A stretch of 64,000 bases of DNA from Thiotrichaceae bacterium (GTDB lineage: Bacteria; Pseudomonadota; Gammaproteobacteria; Eutrophobiales; Eutrophobiaceae): contig DUBV01000050.1 in assembly GCA_012960105.1 (NCBI GenBank), positions 1-64,000 of the forward strand, in the 5' to 3' direction. Shown here piece after piece: positions 51,614 through 60,898 of the stretch. Every line of letters begins with the position of its first letter. Within the stretch, counting starts at the first letter, position 1. A program made the translations under genes and the position numbers. Below the pieces are notes generated by a model, which did not search any database, had not been told where the DNA came from, and saw only the letters and a list, made by a program, of their open reading frames with translations.

Positions 51614-52279
51614 TCAGGATCGTTTGCTAGAAATGAGCAATGTGGTAATCACGACTCCTGCAATGGATACCATCATTAGATAAATCCAGATTTCCTCGGG
51701 TATATAGATATCCTGTATGAAACCTTTACTGACACCCGGTATAGCCCATAGGTCACCACTGCCTTTACCGACTTTAAGCTGGGCCTTCATGCCCTTTTCC
51801 ATATGCTGCGACATATCACAATGCACTAGATAGGTTTTATTATCGCTCGGCACGATGAAGGTTCCGGTTTGGGAATGGCCACCTGCAGCTTCAAGATGGA
51901 ACATGCCGCCCGGGTAAAGATACCGAGGCAATCCATGGATCATCCACTGGTGACGTACTTCGTCCTCGTTGACAAATGTGACCGTGATGCGGCTGCAAGG
52001 TTCTACCTGATATTCGTGCTGATCCATGCCGAAAACGGTACCAGGATAGTCCGCTGCGTATTTCGTACCGGCATAAACCTTTATATTGTAATCGCGACTT
52101 AGCTTGTCGCAATCCTGAGGCAATGTATTGTCATTACTATTCATCACTAAACCACTGCTATCGAGTGTCATATTGTGATGATGATGTTCATCTTGCATAC
52201 TCTGCGTTTCAGCTTGTACGGGAATACTGAAATTCAGCGCAAGGATACAAAGAACGCAAAAGATTTTTATTATAACCAT
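51614..52279 (-). CDS. Membrane-tailed cupredoxin/copper-binding protein
   Basis: Signal peptide at MVIIKIFCVLCILALNF; RHQWMIHGLP and VHCDMSQHMEKGMKAQ copper-site motifs; C-terminal TM. The listed ORF opens at 52363. Confidence 0.82.
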   Translation of the reverse strand: MVIIKIFCVLCILALNFSIPVQAETQSMQDEHHHHNMTLDSSGLVMNSNDNTLPQDCDKLSRDYNIKVYAGTKYAADYPGTVFGMDQHEYQVEPCSRITVTFVNEDEVRHQWMIHGLPRYLYPGGMFHLEAAGGHSQTGTFIVPSDNKTYLVHCDMSQHMEKGMKAQLKVGKGSGDLWAIPGVSKGFIQDIYIPEEIWIYLMMVSIAGVVITTLLISSKRS

Positions 52280-52337
52280 GCAACTATTCCAATATGATGC
52301 AGTTGGTTTAGCACATCGTAATGCGATAATTTCATAT

Positions 52338-54014
52338 TTAAGGTCTGCGCTTATTGATGCCATTAATCACTAGTGCAACCATGACTCCCAGTGAAAGACC
52401 CAAACCCAGCAAGCGTATTAACATCCATAAATCAAACTCCACGTCTGAAAATTTACCATTAAGCAGATCACCCCACACCGGGACTTCTTTTCGATAATAA
52501 GCTGCAGTGAAAAACTTATTAAAATCCATCCCCTGTGTTTTAGGCCAGCCGTTTTCCTGCAAATAATTTTCGTAAACAATGGCACTGACATTACCACCCG
52601 GGCCTATGCCATCATTAGTGACACCTTTTTCCTGATGATCATGTAACAACCAGATACCGCTACCATATGAATGCAGACCATCATTTGTTGTTTCAAGATC
52701 CAAATCTACACGCTGTGCACTGGCAATCCACACTACATCGCGGGTGATACGTGCTGCAGGCTTGGCTTCTACACCATCATAATGAGTAGCGGTAACTTTA
52801 TGACCATGGGTGTGTAGTGCAATTCCAGTACTACCACCGTTAACAATACGTAATTTGATATGCTCATCGGGTTTTGTCACCACCAGTGACTCACGAAACG
52901 TGTAAGGAAAAGATCGACCGTTGAGTGTAAAGAAATCGCTTTTGGCATCGGTGATGTCATAGCGTCGATGCATGTCTCGAGTGATCAGGCGCGGATCATT
53001 ACTTTTTTGAATACGGTTATTCAGATCAATATCTATGTCGAGATACTGTAAATCGTATTCACGATCGAATTTCTCTGTCACCGCAACCGATGGTACGCGC
53101 ACGTGACCAGCGCCAACGTTGAGCGTTTGTAGCCAGTTGTTTGGTCGATTTTCCTCAACCACGAACAAGCCTTGTAGACCCATCATAATGTGCACATGAG
53201 GTTGTACATGACAATGATAAAACATGGTGCCACTTTGGCGCGGCTGCATGTTATATGTCCGAGAACTACCGGGCAGCACTGGCTTTTCGCTAGTCACAGG
53301 TACACCATCGTTACCTTCGCCGTCTTCATCAACAAAAGGATGATCCACACCATGGAAGTGAATTGTGTGTGGCATGTAATGACTGTTTTCCAGTGTAATC
53401 TTTACTATGTCGCCCTGTTCAACGCGAATCGCTGGTGACGGCAGACGTAACATTGAACGTGCCTTGGAAGATTCAAAGTTTTCGGTTGCCATGCCAAACA
53501 TCTTCGGTGCAAAAACCCAGAAGCCCGGACTGATACCTGGCGCGATGGCATACTGGGTCGTTGGTAAATCACTTTCCGGCGAACCACCATTCAATTCAAC
53601 AACCTCCAGGCGAATGTGAATTTCGTCCGGGTCGCCATCGCCATCTAGATCACGTCCTTTTTCTACTGCGTCCGGTGTCAAGCCACTGGCCATAAGAATC
53701 TGTTGAGAAACATTGTTCGTTCCGCGCACAAAAGCCGCAACTGCATTCGGGTTATCAACAATACAACCGGGAGAATGACGAACATCGACACCGGCAATGG
53801 TCTGTGCGTCCCTCCAGTTCAACAGATCTTCAGGGCAGGGTAGTTCTGTCGTTGTATCAGCGGCTATTTTCGCCATAGGTGGTGCACGATATTCATCTGC
53901 TCCTAACCACTGGCCTAATTGCAGGCGCAACGCCATCGGATACCACTGCAGTGGGAAACACATTAGTGCAACGAGGATTGAGAGAAAAAACAGCCAACGT
54001 GTGTACATGATCAC
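52338..54014 (-). CDS. Multicopper oxidase with N- and C-terminal TM segments
   Basis: HTIHFHGVDH, FYHCHVQPHVHIMMGLQGLF, LHTHGHKVTATHYDG, WLLHDHQEKGV. Confidence 0.88.
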   Translation of the reverse strand: MIMYTRWLFFLSILVALMCFPLQWYPMALRLQLGQWLGADEYRAPPMAKIAADTTTELPCPEDLLNWRDAQTIAGVDVRHSPGCIVDNPNAVAAFVRGTNNVSQQILMASGLTPDAVEKGRDLDGDGDPDEIHIRLEVVELNGGSPESDLPTTQYAIAPGISPGFWVFAPKMFGMATENFESSKARSMLRLPSPAIRVEQGDIVKITLENSHYMPHTIHFHGVDHPFVDEDGEGNDGVPVTSEKPVLPGSSRTYNMQPRQSGTMFYHCHVQPHVHIMMGLQGLFVVEENRPNNWLQTLNVGAGHVRVPSVAVTEKFDREYDLQYLDIDIDLNNRIQKSNDPRLITRDMHRRYDITDAKSDFFTLNGRSFPYTFRESLVVTKPDEHIKLRIVNGGSTGIALHTHGHKVTATHYDGVEAKPAARITRDVVWIASAQRVDLDLETTNDGLHSYGSGIWLLHDHQEKGVTNDGIGPGGNVSAIVYENYLQENGWPKTQGMDFNKFFTAAYYRKEVPVWGDLLNGKFSDVEFDLWMLIRLLGLGLSLGVMVALVINGINKRRP

Positions 54015-54103
54015 ATCATACAGTCATCGTGAGGATTTATGTTGTTGTTAATAGAAATCCTGGCATACGAGAAGTGCAGGATAGCTCAAAATAATATGAC
54101 ATT

Positions 54104-54694
54104 TTATTTAACAGGAACTCTGTTAATGAACCAATAGAGCGCCTGCGCAAGGATCAGCAAGAGAATAAAAAATGGTAGATAACCGTAGTCGGTCCCGCCC
54201 ACTTGAAAATAAAACACCGTATGATACGTTTTTTCTTTTTCGGGATGAACGGCTGTAACAATACCGATATAGCCCCCAGCTTGTTGAAAATCGTAATTTA
54301 CCGTGAGTACACCGTCTGATCGCTTTTCCGGCCGATGATAAAAAACCGTATCCTGTTCTATGTTATCGAGGCCAGTAATATCATCCCAGTTAGCAAACAC
54401 ACCGAAATTGTTGACGTCCTTGATAATACGAAAATCAACCTGCATCTCCTTGAGAAAATCGTGCAGATAATCGATCACAAATACACTGCTGGCAACTTCG
54501 GGAATATCTTCGCAAAACTCCTGTGTCCCGTTAGTTTTTGGTTGATAGACAGTAAAATGCGCTTCCAGAAACCCGATCTTGATCAGACAGACATCGTCTT
54601 CCATACCAACACCGCCGTGTGCAAATGCACCCTGGTACCAGTTCATCAGGACTACCAATGTCAATTGCAACAGTAAAATTCTGAATATCGTCAT
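54104..54694 (-). CDS. Uncharacterised exported/membrane-anchored protein of the accessory oxidase cluster
   Basis: 196 aa, signal peptide, His/Cys-containing N-terminal domain, C-terminal TM, co-oriented with the MCO. Confidence 0.65.
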   Translation of the reverse strand: MTIFRILLLQLTLVVLMNWYQGAFAHGGVGMEDDVCLIKIGFLEAHFTVYQPKTNGTQEFCEDIPEVASSVFVIDYLHDFLKEMQVDFRIIKDVNNFGVFANWDDITGLDNIEQDTVFYHRPEKRSDGVLTVNYDFQQAGGYIGIVTAVHPEKEKTYHTVFYFQVGGTDYGYLPFFILLLILAQALYWFINRVPVK

Positions 54695-54860
54695 ATTTCA
54701 TCTAGAGTAACAAGCCATGTTAATACTACGATGTTTTATTTACTCAAGGACACAAAAACCGATCGCATGAATGATAGTCATGTGTAGGATAGAATTTTTA
54801 AATAGAGTTCAGTCTTATGACTGGAAACCCCTTATGCTTCTCTAAGTTCACTTAAACTTA

Positions 54861-55868
54861 CTAATTAGGCTGTTTTTCTGGTAAACAGTGGTGTAACAGG
54901 GTCACTAAAGATAATAATAACAGTGCAGCGACTCCATTATGAGATACTGCAACTGGTAATGGTATATGAAATTTAATATTCGCAATACCTAGAGTTACCT
55001 GTGTAATTAGCAATATTAACGAAATAATGCCTGTCAATTTAAGCTGTTGCACACCAGAACGTATCGCCTGCATGGCTACGTAGAATATGGTAAAAAAGGT
55101 AATTATTGCGCCTATTCGGTGAGCCATATGAATAGCTGTTCTAGCGGGACCAAGTAACACGCCGCCTTCGTAATCAATACCGAGCCCACGCCAGAGTATA
55201 AAACCTTCTTTAAAATCCATGTTCGGCCACCAGACGCCCTGACAAGTTGGAAAATCAGGACAGGCGAGGGCGGCATAATTTGAACTGGTCCAACCGCCTA
55301 ACGATATTTGCAACACTAAAACTATAATTGCGAAGATAACGATGGGTAATAAATTACTATATCTAGCACTGACAAATACTCCTTGCTTAGATTGCTGACG
55401 TAATACGGTCCAACATAATAATGAGAGAATTGTTAAACCGCCTAGTAAATGCGACATGACAATAACGGGTTTTAATAACAACGTTACTGTCCACATTCCT
55501 AACATGCCCTGAAATATTACCAGGACTAATAAGGCTAACGAAAATCCACGCATGCCTGATAAAGAAGATTTTACCCCTGCCATGACGGCCATAATTAATA
55601 TTAGAAAACCCAAGGTACTGGCAACATAACGATGCACCATTTCTTTCCAGGCCTTCGCTTGCTCTAGCGGGCGTACCGCTAGATTTTCATTGCCCGCATC
55701 AACGTGATCGGGCACAAGTAAATTACCATAGCAACCCGGCCAGTCTGGACAACCTAAGCCAGCATCTGATAAACGCACATAGGCACCTAAGACTATAACG
55801 ACTAATGCCAGGACCAATGCTACACGCGCAATAATTAATAAAGGATTATTCATTTTATAAGTATTCAA
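54861..55868 (-). CDS. ctaA: Heme A synthase (COX15/CtaA)
   Basis: GAYVRLSDAGLGCPDWPGCYG, EMVHRYVASTLGF, GGWTSSNYAALACPDFPTCQ, HMAHRIGA. Confidence 0.95.
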   Translation of the reverse strand: MNTYKMNNPLLIIARVALVLALVVIVLGAYVRLSDAGLGCPDWPGCYGNLLVPDHVDAGNENLAVRPLEQAKAWKEMVHRYVASTLGFLILIMAVMAGVKSSLSGMRGFSLALLVLVIFQGMLGMWTVTLLLKPVIVMSHLLGGLTILSLLCWTVLRQQSKQGVFVSARYSNLLPIVIFAIIVLVLQISLGGWTSSNYAALACPDFPTCQGVWWPNMDFKEGFILWRGLGIDYEGGVLLGPARTAIHMAHRIGAIITFFTIFYVAMQAIRSGVQQLKLTGIISLILLITQVTLGIANIKFHIPLPVAVSHNGVAALLLLSLVTLLHHCLPEKQPN

Positions 55869-55882
55869 GAAATAAAAATTTA

Positions 55883-56494
55883 CTAGCCTATGCGTGATCC
55901 GCGCAATAATTTTTTCAAATCTTTATAAATATCTCTTGGGTTCGCGCCGAGCTCGTAACTCATCATTAAATTACCAAGTGGATCAATTATATAAAGGCGA
56001 TGCGCATCTAATGGTTTATCGCTTTCATTCAAACGAAATTTATTCAGCAATTCATCTACGTCGATTAAATCATTATTTATAATTTGCTGGCCTTTAAAAT
56101 CCGCGAGCAACTCTTTTAATTCACCAACTGGTTGTTCGGTTAATAACAACACTTTTTGAACACGTAAGGAATGCTTGTCCATTGAAACATGTGTTTGACG
56201 CATAAGATAAACATTATCCATACAGGCCTTGTTACAGTTTGCAGCAACATAAGCCAAACTCCATTTACCAAACAAGCTATCTTTGCGATCATTTTTAAAA
56301 GGGTCGAGTAATGTCAGATCACCTAAAGGTCTTGGTGGATCGATTAGTTGACCATTATTGGACATGCCTCGCATTTCAAGAAAATCAGTATAGTTAAAAA
56401 CATACCAGGACAAGATTAATGGACTAGTAAACATCAAGACGACCATAACAATCGTTAACTTATTATTCTTTTTAACCTCTACTTCTTCACTCAT
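55883..56494 (-). CDS. Cytochrome oxidase-cluster protein, putative thioredoxin-fold/SCO-like
   Basis: N-terminal TM; WSLAYVAANCNKACMDNVYLMRQTHVSMDK (CxxxC) and LYIIDPLGNLMMSY. Confidence 0.72.
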   Translation of the reverse strand: MSEEVEVKKNNKLTIVMVVLMFTSPLILSWYVFNYTDFLEMRGMSNNGQLIDPPRPLGDLTLLDPFKNDRKDSLFGKWSLAYVAANCNKACMDNVYLMRQTHVSMDKHSLRVQKVLLLTEQPVGELKELLADFKGQQIINNDLIDVDELLNKFRLNESDKPLDAHRLYIIDPLGNLMMSYELGANPRDIYKDLKKLLRGSRIG

Positions 56495-57249
56495 GTCTTT
56501 AATCCTGTCTTGTCTATTTTCTTAATATTTAAAACTAGATATATAATCAGTAAAACTATTGCAAATGCGAACCATTGGAACGCATAGCCATTATGCATGT
56601 TCACACCTGAGCCGGGCAAGCGCCACTTCCTAAGATAACCATGTTCAGACTCTGGCTCTAATCTTATTACGTAAGGCAGTAACTTAATGCTTGTTAATTT
56701 TTCCAACTCTTCAATATTTATTCGTTGTACACGGTATATTGTTTCTGTTATTTGTTCTGGCGGCATATCTTTTAATATCAAGCCGGTTTTTGGCAGTTCT
56801 TTTACAACAGCATTAATTTCTATTAAGCCATTTGTCATTACTAATTTTGGAGTTACTTTGCGATCAGCATTAGCAAGCAACCAACCACGATTTACCAGAA
56901 CGACCTTTTCACTTTGATCTATAACAAAAGGGGTATAGATAAAGTATCCTGCACGTGTATCTTCTACCTGATTGTCCAACAGTATTTGATATTGCTCTAA
57001 AAACGCACCTGTTAATTTAACGCGTTTCCACAATAGCGCTTCTTTATCTAACTCATTATTTTGTACTTTATTAAAATCAATTGCTGCAGCTGATTGTCTA
57101 GCTTCAAATTCGGCAAATATATTTCTTTTTTGTTTAACACGATCAAGTTGCCAAAACCCTAACGAAATAAATAAATAAGTACAAACTAAGGCTAACAAAC
57201 TTGTAAAAAGCCTGGGGCTAAAACACCAGTTTCCAATAATTAGTTTCAT
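56491..57249 (-). CDS. SURF1 family protein
   Basis: LGFWQLDRVKQKRNIFAEF, ILLDNQVEDTRAGYFIYTPF, VLVNRGWL, GYAFQWFAFAIVLLIIYLVLN. Confidence 0.92.
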   Translation of the reverse strand: MKLIIGNWCFSPRLFTSLLALVCTYLFISLGFWQLDRVKQKRNIFAEFEARQSAAAIDFNKVQNNELDKEALLWKRVKLTGAFLEQYQILLDNQVEDTRAGYFIYTPFVIDQSEKVVLVNRGWLLANADRKVTPKLVMTNGLIEINAVVKELPKTGLILKDMPPEQITETIYRVQRINIEELEKLTSIKLLPYVIRLEPESEHGYLRKWRLPGSGVNMHNGYAFQWFAFAIVLLIIYLVLNIKKIDKTGLKT

Positions 57250-57307
57250 AAAAAAATGTTTGCTAGTTATACTGCACGAATATTCTCAATCATATAAAAC
57301 TAAACCT

Positions 57308-57526
57308 ATGGCCACATTACTTTTTAAAATATACATCGTGATCATACTTTTCTCGATAGCTGCTTCATTGATAGCTGGTGGATTTTTTCTCGTTAAGGAT
57401 GATTCTAAATCAAAACGCCTTGTCACCTCACTTACTTTTAGAATATCTCTTTCGGTTATTCTCTTTATTTCTCTATTCGTTGGTTTCAGGTTTGGTTGGA
57501 TTCAGCCACACAGTGCCGGCTTTTAA
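57308..57526 (+). CDS. DUF2909-like twin-TM small protein
   Basis: Two TM, conserved location between SURF1 and ctaE; RVLISLTFRISLSV-type region, C-terminal RFGWIQPH. Confidence 0.75.
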   Translation: MATLLFKIYIVIILFSIAASLIAGGFFLVKDDSKSKRLVTSLTFRISLSVILFISLFVGFRFGWIQPHSAGF

Positions 57527-57553
57527 AACCACTTAAACTTTATAATAACCCAA

Positions 57554-57584
57554 ATAAAAAAGGCGCTGCAAAAGCAGCGCCTCC
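57554..57584 (-). terminator. Minus-strand terminator downstream of ctaE
   Basis: AGGCGCTGC-TTTT-GCAGCGCCTTTTTT on the minus strand. Confidence 0.85.
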
Positions 57585-57605
57585 TTATGCTGTTTCTCTG
57601 TTTAA

Positions 57606-58499
57606 CTATATCCAGTAAACAAAGATATATAAACCTAACCAGACGACGTCAACAAAGTGCCAATACCAGGCTACGCCTTCAAAAGCGAAGTGATCTTTTG
57701 AAGAGAAATGACCCTTCATGGATCTAATCAGAATAATAAAAATCATGGTTGCACCCATAGTCACATGAAAACCATGAAAACCCGTCAACATGAAAAAGGT
57801 TGAACCATAAACGCCAGACTTCATGGTTAAATCAAGTTCATGATACGCATGTGCATATTCACCAATTTGAAAATAAACAAAAACGATACCTAATAAAACC
57901 GTTGCCGCCAACCACCAACATAAAGGAGCACGGTGATCCTTCCTTAAGGCATGGTGAGCCAAGGTAATGGTTACGCCGCTAGATAGCAGAAGTATTGTGT
58001 TCACAAGAGGGACATCAAACGCAGGGATGACATCTTTAATCGCTGTATATTGCGACTCAACACCAGCTAAAGCCATATCGGGCGTCGTCAGTAATGGCCA
58101 TACTGCTTTAAAATCAGGCCATAAGAACATATGTGTCGCAAAACCAGCTCCTTCGCCACCTAACCATGGCACTGATAACACTCTTATGTAGAAGAGAGCG
58201 CCAAAGAATGCTGCGAAGAACATCACTTCAGAAAAGATAAACCAACTCATGCCCCAACGGAAACTGATATCAACCTGCTTGCTGTAATTTCCCGCCATGC
58301 TTTCTCTGATAACATCAGAAAACCAGCCAGAGAACATATAGATAACTGCAGCAATACCCATACCTAGTATGAAAGTACCGAAGCCCGACCCATTCAGCAT
58401 CATGCCACCACCGATAAAGGTGAGAAACAACGCCAAGGTACCAACTATCGGCCAACGACTTGGTTCCGGGATAAAATATGTGTCACTAGAATCTGACAT
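57606..58499 (-). CDS. ctaE: Cytochrome c oxidase subunit III
   Basis: RWGMSWFIFSEVMFFAAFFGALFY, FFMLTGFHGFHVTMGATMI, YWHFVDVVWLGLYIFVYW. Confidence 0.95.
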   Translation of the reverse strand: MSDSSDTYFIPEPSRWPIVGTLALFLTFIGGGMMLNGSGFGTFILGMGIAAVIYMFSGWFSDVIRESMAGNYSKQVDISFRWGMSWFIFSEVMFFAAFFGALFYIRVLSVPWLGGEGAGFATHMFLWPDFKAVWPLLTTPDMALAGVESQYTAIKDVIPAFDVPLVNTILLLSSGVTITLAHHALRKDHRAPLCWWLAATVLLGIVFVYFQIGEYAHAYHELDLTMKSGVYGSTFFMLTGFHGFHVTMGATMIFIILIRSMKGHFSSKDHFAFEGVAWYWHFVDVVWLGLYIFVYWI

Positions 58500-58535
58500 A
58501 ACTATTCCTCTTAAATATTTATTATTTTACTTAAA

Positions 58536-59108
58536 CTAACTAATCGTCTTAACTGCTTTAGTGTCAGATGCTGCTACATCAGCATTATCTGTTACTAGAA
58601 AAAATGTATATGACAAAGTCATAATCAAAATATCTTCTGGCAACTCCGAACCGACAATAAAACGCACAATCATTTCTTTACGTTCGCCAGGCTCTAATAG
58701 CTGCTTGGTAAAACAAAAACACTCGGTTTTATTAAAATATACCGAGGCTTTCTCTGGTGCCACACTAGGTACTGCTTTGCCGACTACAGCCTTGTCCGAT
58801 TTATTTTCTACAATAAAAATAGCTTCAGACATTTCTCCAGGATGAACACTCATCTTGTATTTCAGCGCCTTAAATTTCCAAGGCAAATCCGGGTGTACAT
58901 TTGAATCAAACTCAACCGTAACTAAACGATCGGCATCCACTTCATCAGCGCTTGCCTCTGACTGAGAAATTACCCCAGTCTTACCGCCGATGCCGGTTAC
59001 TTCGCATAGCACTGAGTAAATCGGCACCATGGCAAAGCCAAAACCAAACATTGCAACTGCAAACAAACCTAATTTCTTAGCAGTTTTTATTACGCCCTGT
59101 TGCGCCAT
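58536..59108 (-). CDS. ctaG: Cytochrome c oxidase assembly protein CtaG/Cox11
   Basis: FGFGFAMVPIYSVLCEVTGIGGKTG, YFNKTECFCFTKQLLEPGE. Confidence 0.95.
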   Translation of the reverse strand: MAQQGVIKTAKKLGLFAVAMFGFGFAMVPIYSVLCEVTGIGGKTGVISQSEASADEVDADRLVTVEFDSNVHPDLPWKFKALKYKMSVHPGEMSEAIFIVENKSDKAVVGKAVPSVAPEKASVYFNKTECFCFTKQLLEPGERKEMIVRFIVGSELPEDILIMTLSYTFFLVTDNADVAASDTKAVKTIS

Positions 59109-59233
59109 CACTTCATATACGTCAGGACGATAGCAGCATAAAATCCAAATGCCGCGACACCAACGATAATAGCGATGCGCATGTTTTTTGCTGCCAATTC
59201 CTTTTCAGCTGCTGTTTTATCATTATTACTCAT
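59108..59233 (-). CDS. Small single-TM cytochrome oxidase cluster protein (41 aa, missing from ORF track)
   Basis: Manual translation MSNNDKTAAEKELAAKNMRIAIIVGVAAFGFYAAIVLTYMK*; overlaps the ctaG start (ATGA). Confidence 0.75.
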   Translation of the reverse strand: MSNNDKTAAEKELAAKNMRIAIIVGVAAFGFYAAIVLTYMK

Positions 59234-59252
59234 AGTCTTTAAAACTCGTCGC

Positions 59253-60845
59253 TTATGAATGCGCTGACGCTTCCGTTACTTCTGGCGGAGTAGTAAAACT
59301 GTGGAACGGAGGAGGCGATGGAAGGGTGAATTCCAACCCATGCGCACCTTCCCAAACTTCGTCAGTTGCTTTTTCACCACCACGAATACACTTGATAACG
59401 ACCCAAACCATGATTAGTTGGCTCAAACCAAAGACGATGCCACCAATACTGATAATCGCATTCCAATCAGCAAATTGCGTACTGTAATCAGGAATACGTC
59501 GCGGCATGCCTGCTAGACCAATAAAGTGCATTGGAAAGAACAGAACGTTAACCGAAATCGTCGACAACCAGAAATGCCACTTGCCCAACGTTTCGTCATA
59601 CATATGACCGGTCCATTTTGGCAACCAGTAATAAATACCACCGATAATGCCGAAGATAATTCCAGGAACAATGACGTAATGAAAATGCGCCACGATGAAA
59701 TAGGTATCATGGTATTGAAAATCAACCGGGGTGATACCCATCATCACACCAGAGAAACCACCAATAGAGAACATAAATAAAACACCGATAGCAAATAACA
59801 TCGGTGTTTCAAATGTCATCGAACCTTTCCACATCGTCGCCGTCCAGTTAAAAATCTTCACGCCGGTAGGTACCGCAATCATCATGGTGGCATACATGAA
59901 GAACAACTCGCCTGCCAAAGGCATGCCCACTGCAAACATATGATGCGCCCATACAAAGAAAGACAAGAACGCAATCGATGCAGTTGCATAAACCATTGAG
60001 GAATAACCAAACAACGGCTTACGAGCAAAGGTTGGAATGATCTGCGAGATAATTCCGAAAGAAGGTAATACCAAAATATAAACTTCAGGGTGGCCAAAGA
60101 ACCAGAATACATGTTGGAACAATAATGGATCACCGCCACCGGCTGCGTCGAAGAAAGCAGTACCGAAAAATTTATCTGTCAACAACATGGTTACGCCACC
60201 TGCTAACACAGGCATTGCCGCGATTAACAAGAATGCGGTAATAATCCAGGTCCAGACAAACAAAGGCAATCTCATGAAAGTCATACCAGGGGCACGCATA
60301 TTAAATACCGTAGCAATAATATTAATCGCACCCATGATTGAAGAGATACCGAGTAGATGCACGGCAAATATCAAGAACGGAAAACCATCGCCTAACTGGA
60401 ATACCAACGGTGGATACATGGTCCAGCCACCGGCTGGTGCTCCGCCTTCCATGAAAAATGTTGATAACAACAAGGTAAATGAGAATGGAAGCAACCAGAA
60501 ACTCATGTTGTTCATTCTTGGCATTGCCATATCAGGCGCACCAATCATCAGTGGAATCATCCAGTTGGCTAGACCTACGCCTGCTGGCATTAATGCACCG
60601 AAAATCATGACTAGTGCATGCACTGTCGTCATAGAATTGAAAAACTGTGGATTTACAAATTGTAATCCAGGCTGAAATAATTCAGCGCGAATTACCATTG
60701 CCATAGCGCCACCGACAAAAAACATTGTCAGAGCGAATATCAGGTACATAGTACCGATGTCTTTATGGTTTGTTGAAAATAACCAACGGCCTATGCCGGT
60801 AGGCTTATGATCGTGATGATCGTCGTGGACAGCTGCGTCGCTCAT
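59253..60845 (-). CDS. ctaD: Cytochrome c oxidase subunit I
   Basis: FFGHPEVYILVLPSFGIISQ, WAHHMFAVGMPL, DTYFIVAHFHYVI. Confidence 0.97.
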   Translation of the reverse strand: MSDAAVHDDHHDHKPTGIGRWLFSTNHKDIGTMYLIFALTMFFVGGAMAMVIRAELFQPGLQFVNPQFFNSMTTVHALVMIFGALMPAGVGLANWMIPLMIGAPDMAMPRMNNMSFWLLPFSFTLLLSTFFMEGGAPAGGWTMYPPLVFQLGDGFPFLIFAVHLLGISSIMGAINIIATVFNMRAPGMTFMRLPLFVWTWIITAFLLIAAMPVLAGGVTMLLTDKFFGTAFFDAAGGGDPLLFQHVFWFFGHPEVYILVLPSFGIISQIIPTFARKPLFGYSSMVYATASIAFLSFFVWAHHMFAVGMPLAGELFFMYATMMIAVPTGVKIFNWTATMWKGSMTFETPMLFAIGVLFMFSIGGFSGVMMGITPVDFQYHDTYFIVAHFHYVIVPGIIFGIIGGIYYWLPKWTGHMYDETLGKWHFWLSTISVNVLFFPMHFIGLAGMPRRIPDYSTQFADWNAIISIGGIVFGLSQLIMVWVVIKCIRGGEKATDEVWEGAHGLEFTLPSPPPFHSFTTPPEVTEASAHS

Positions 60846-60898
60846 GAATCTATCCTCTATTTACTTAATCTAAATAATTAATGTTATTAATGTTGTTA

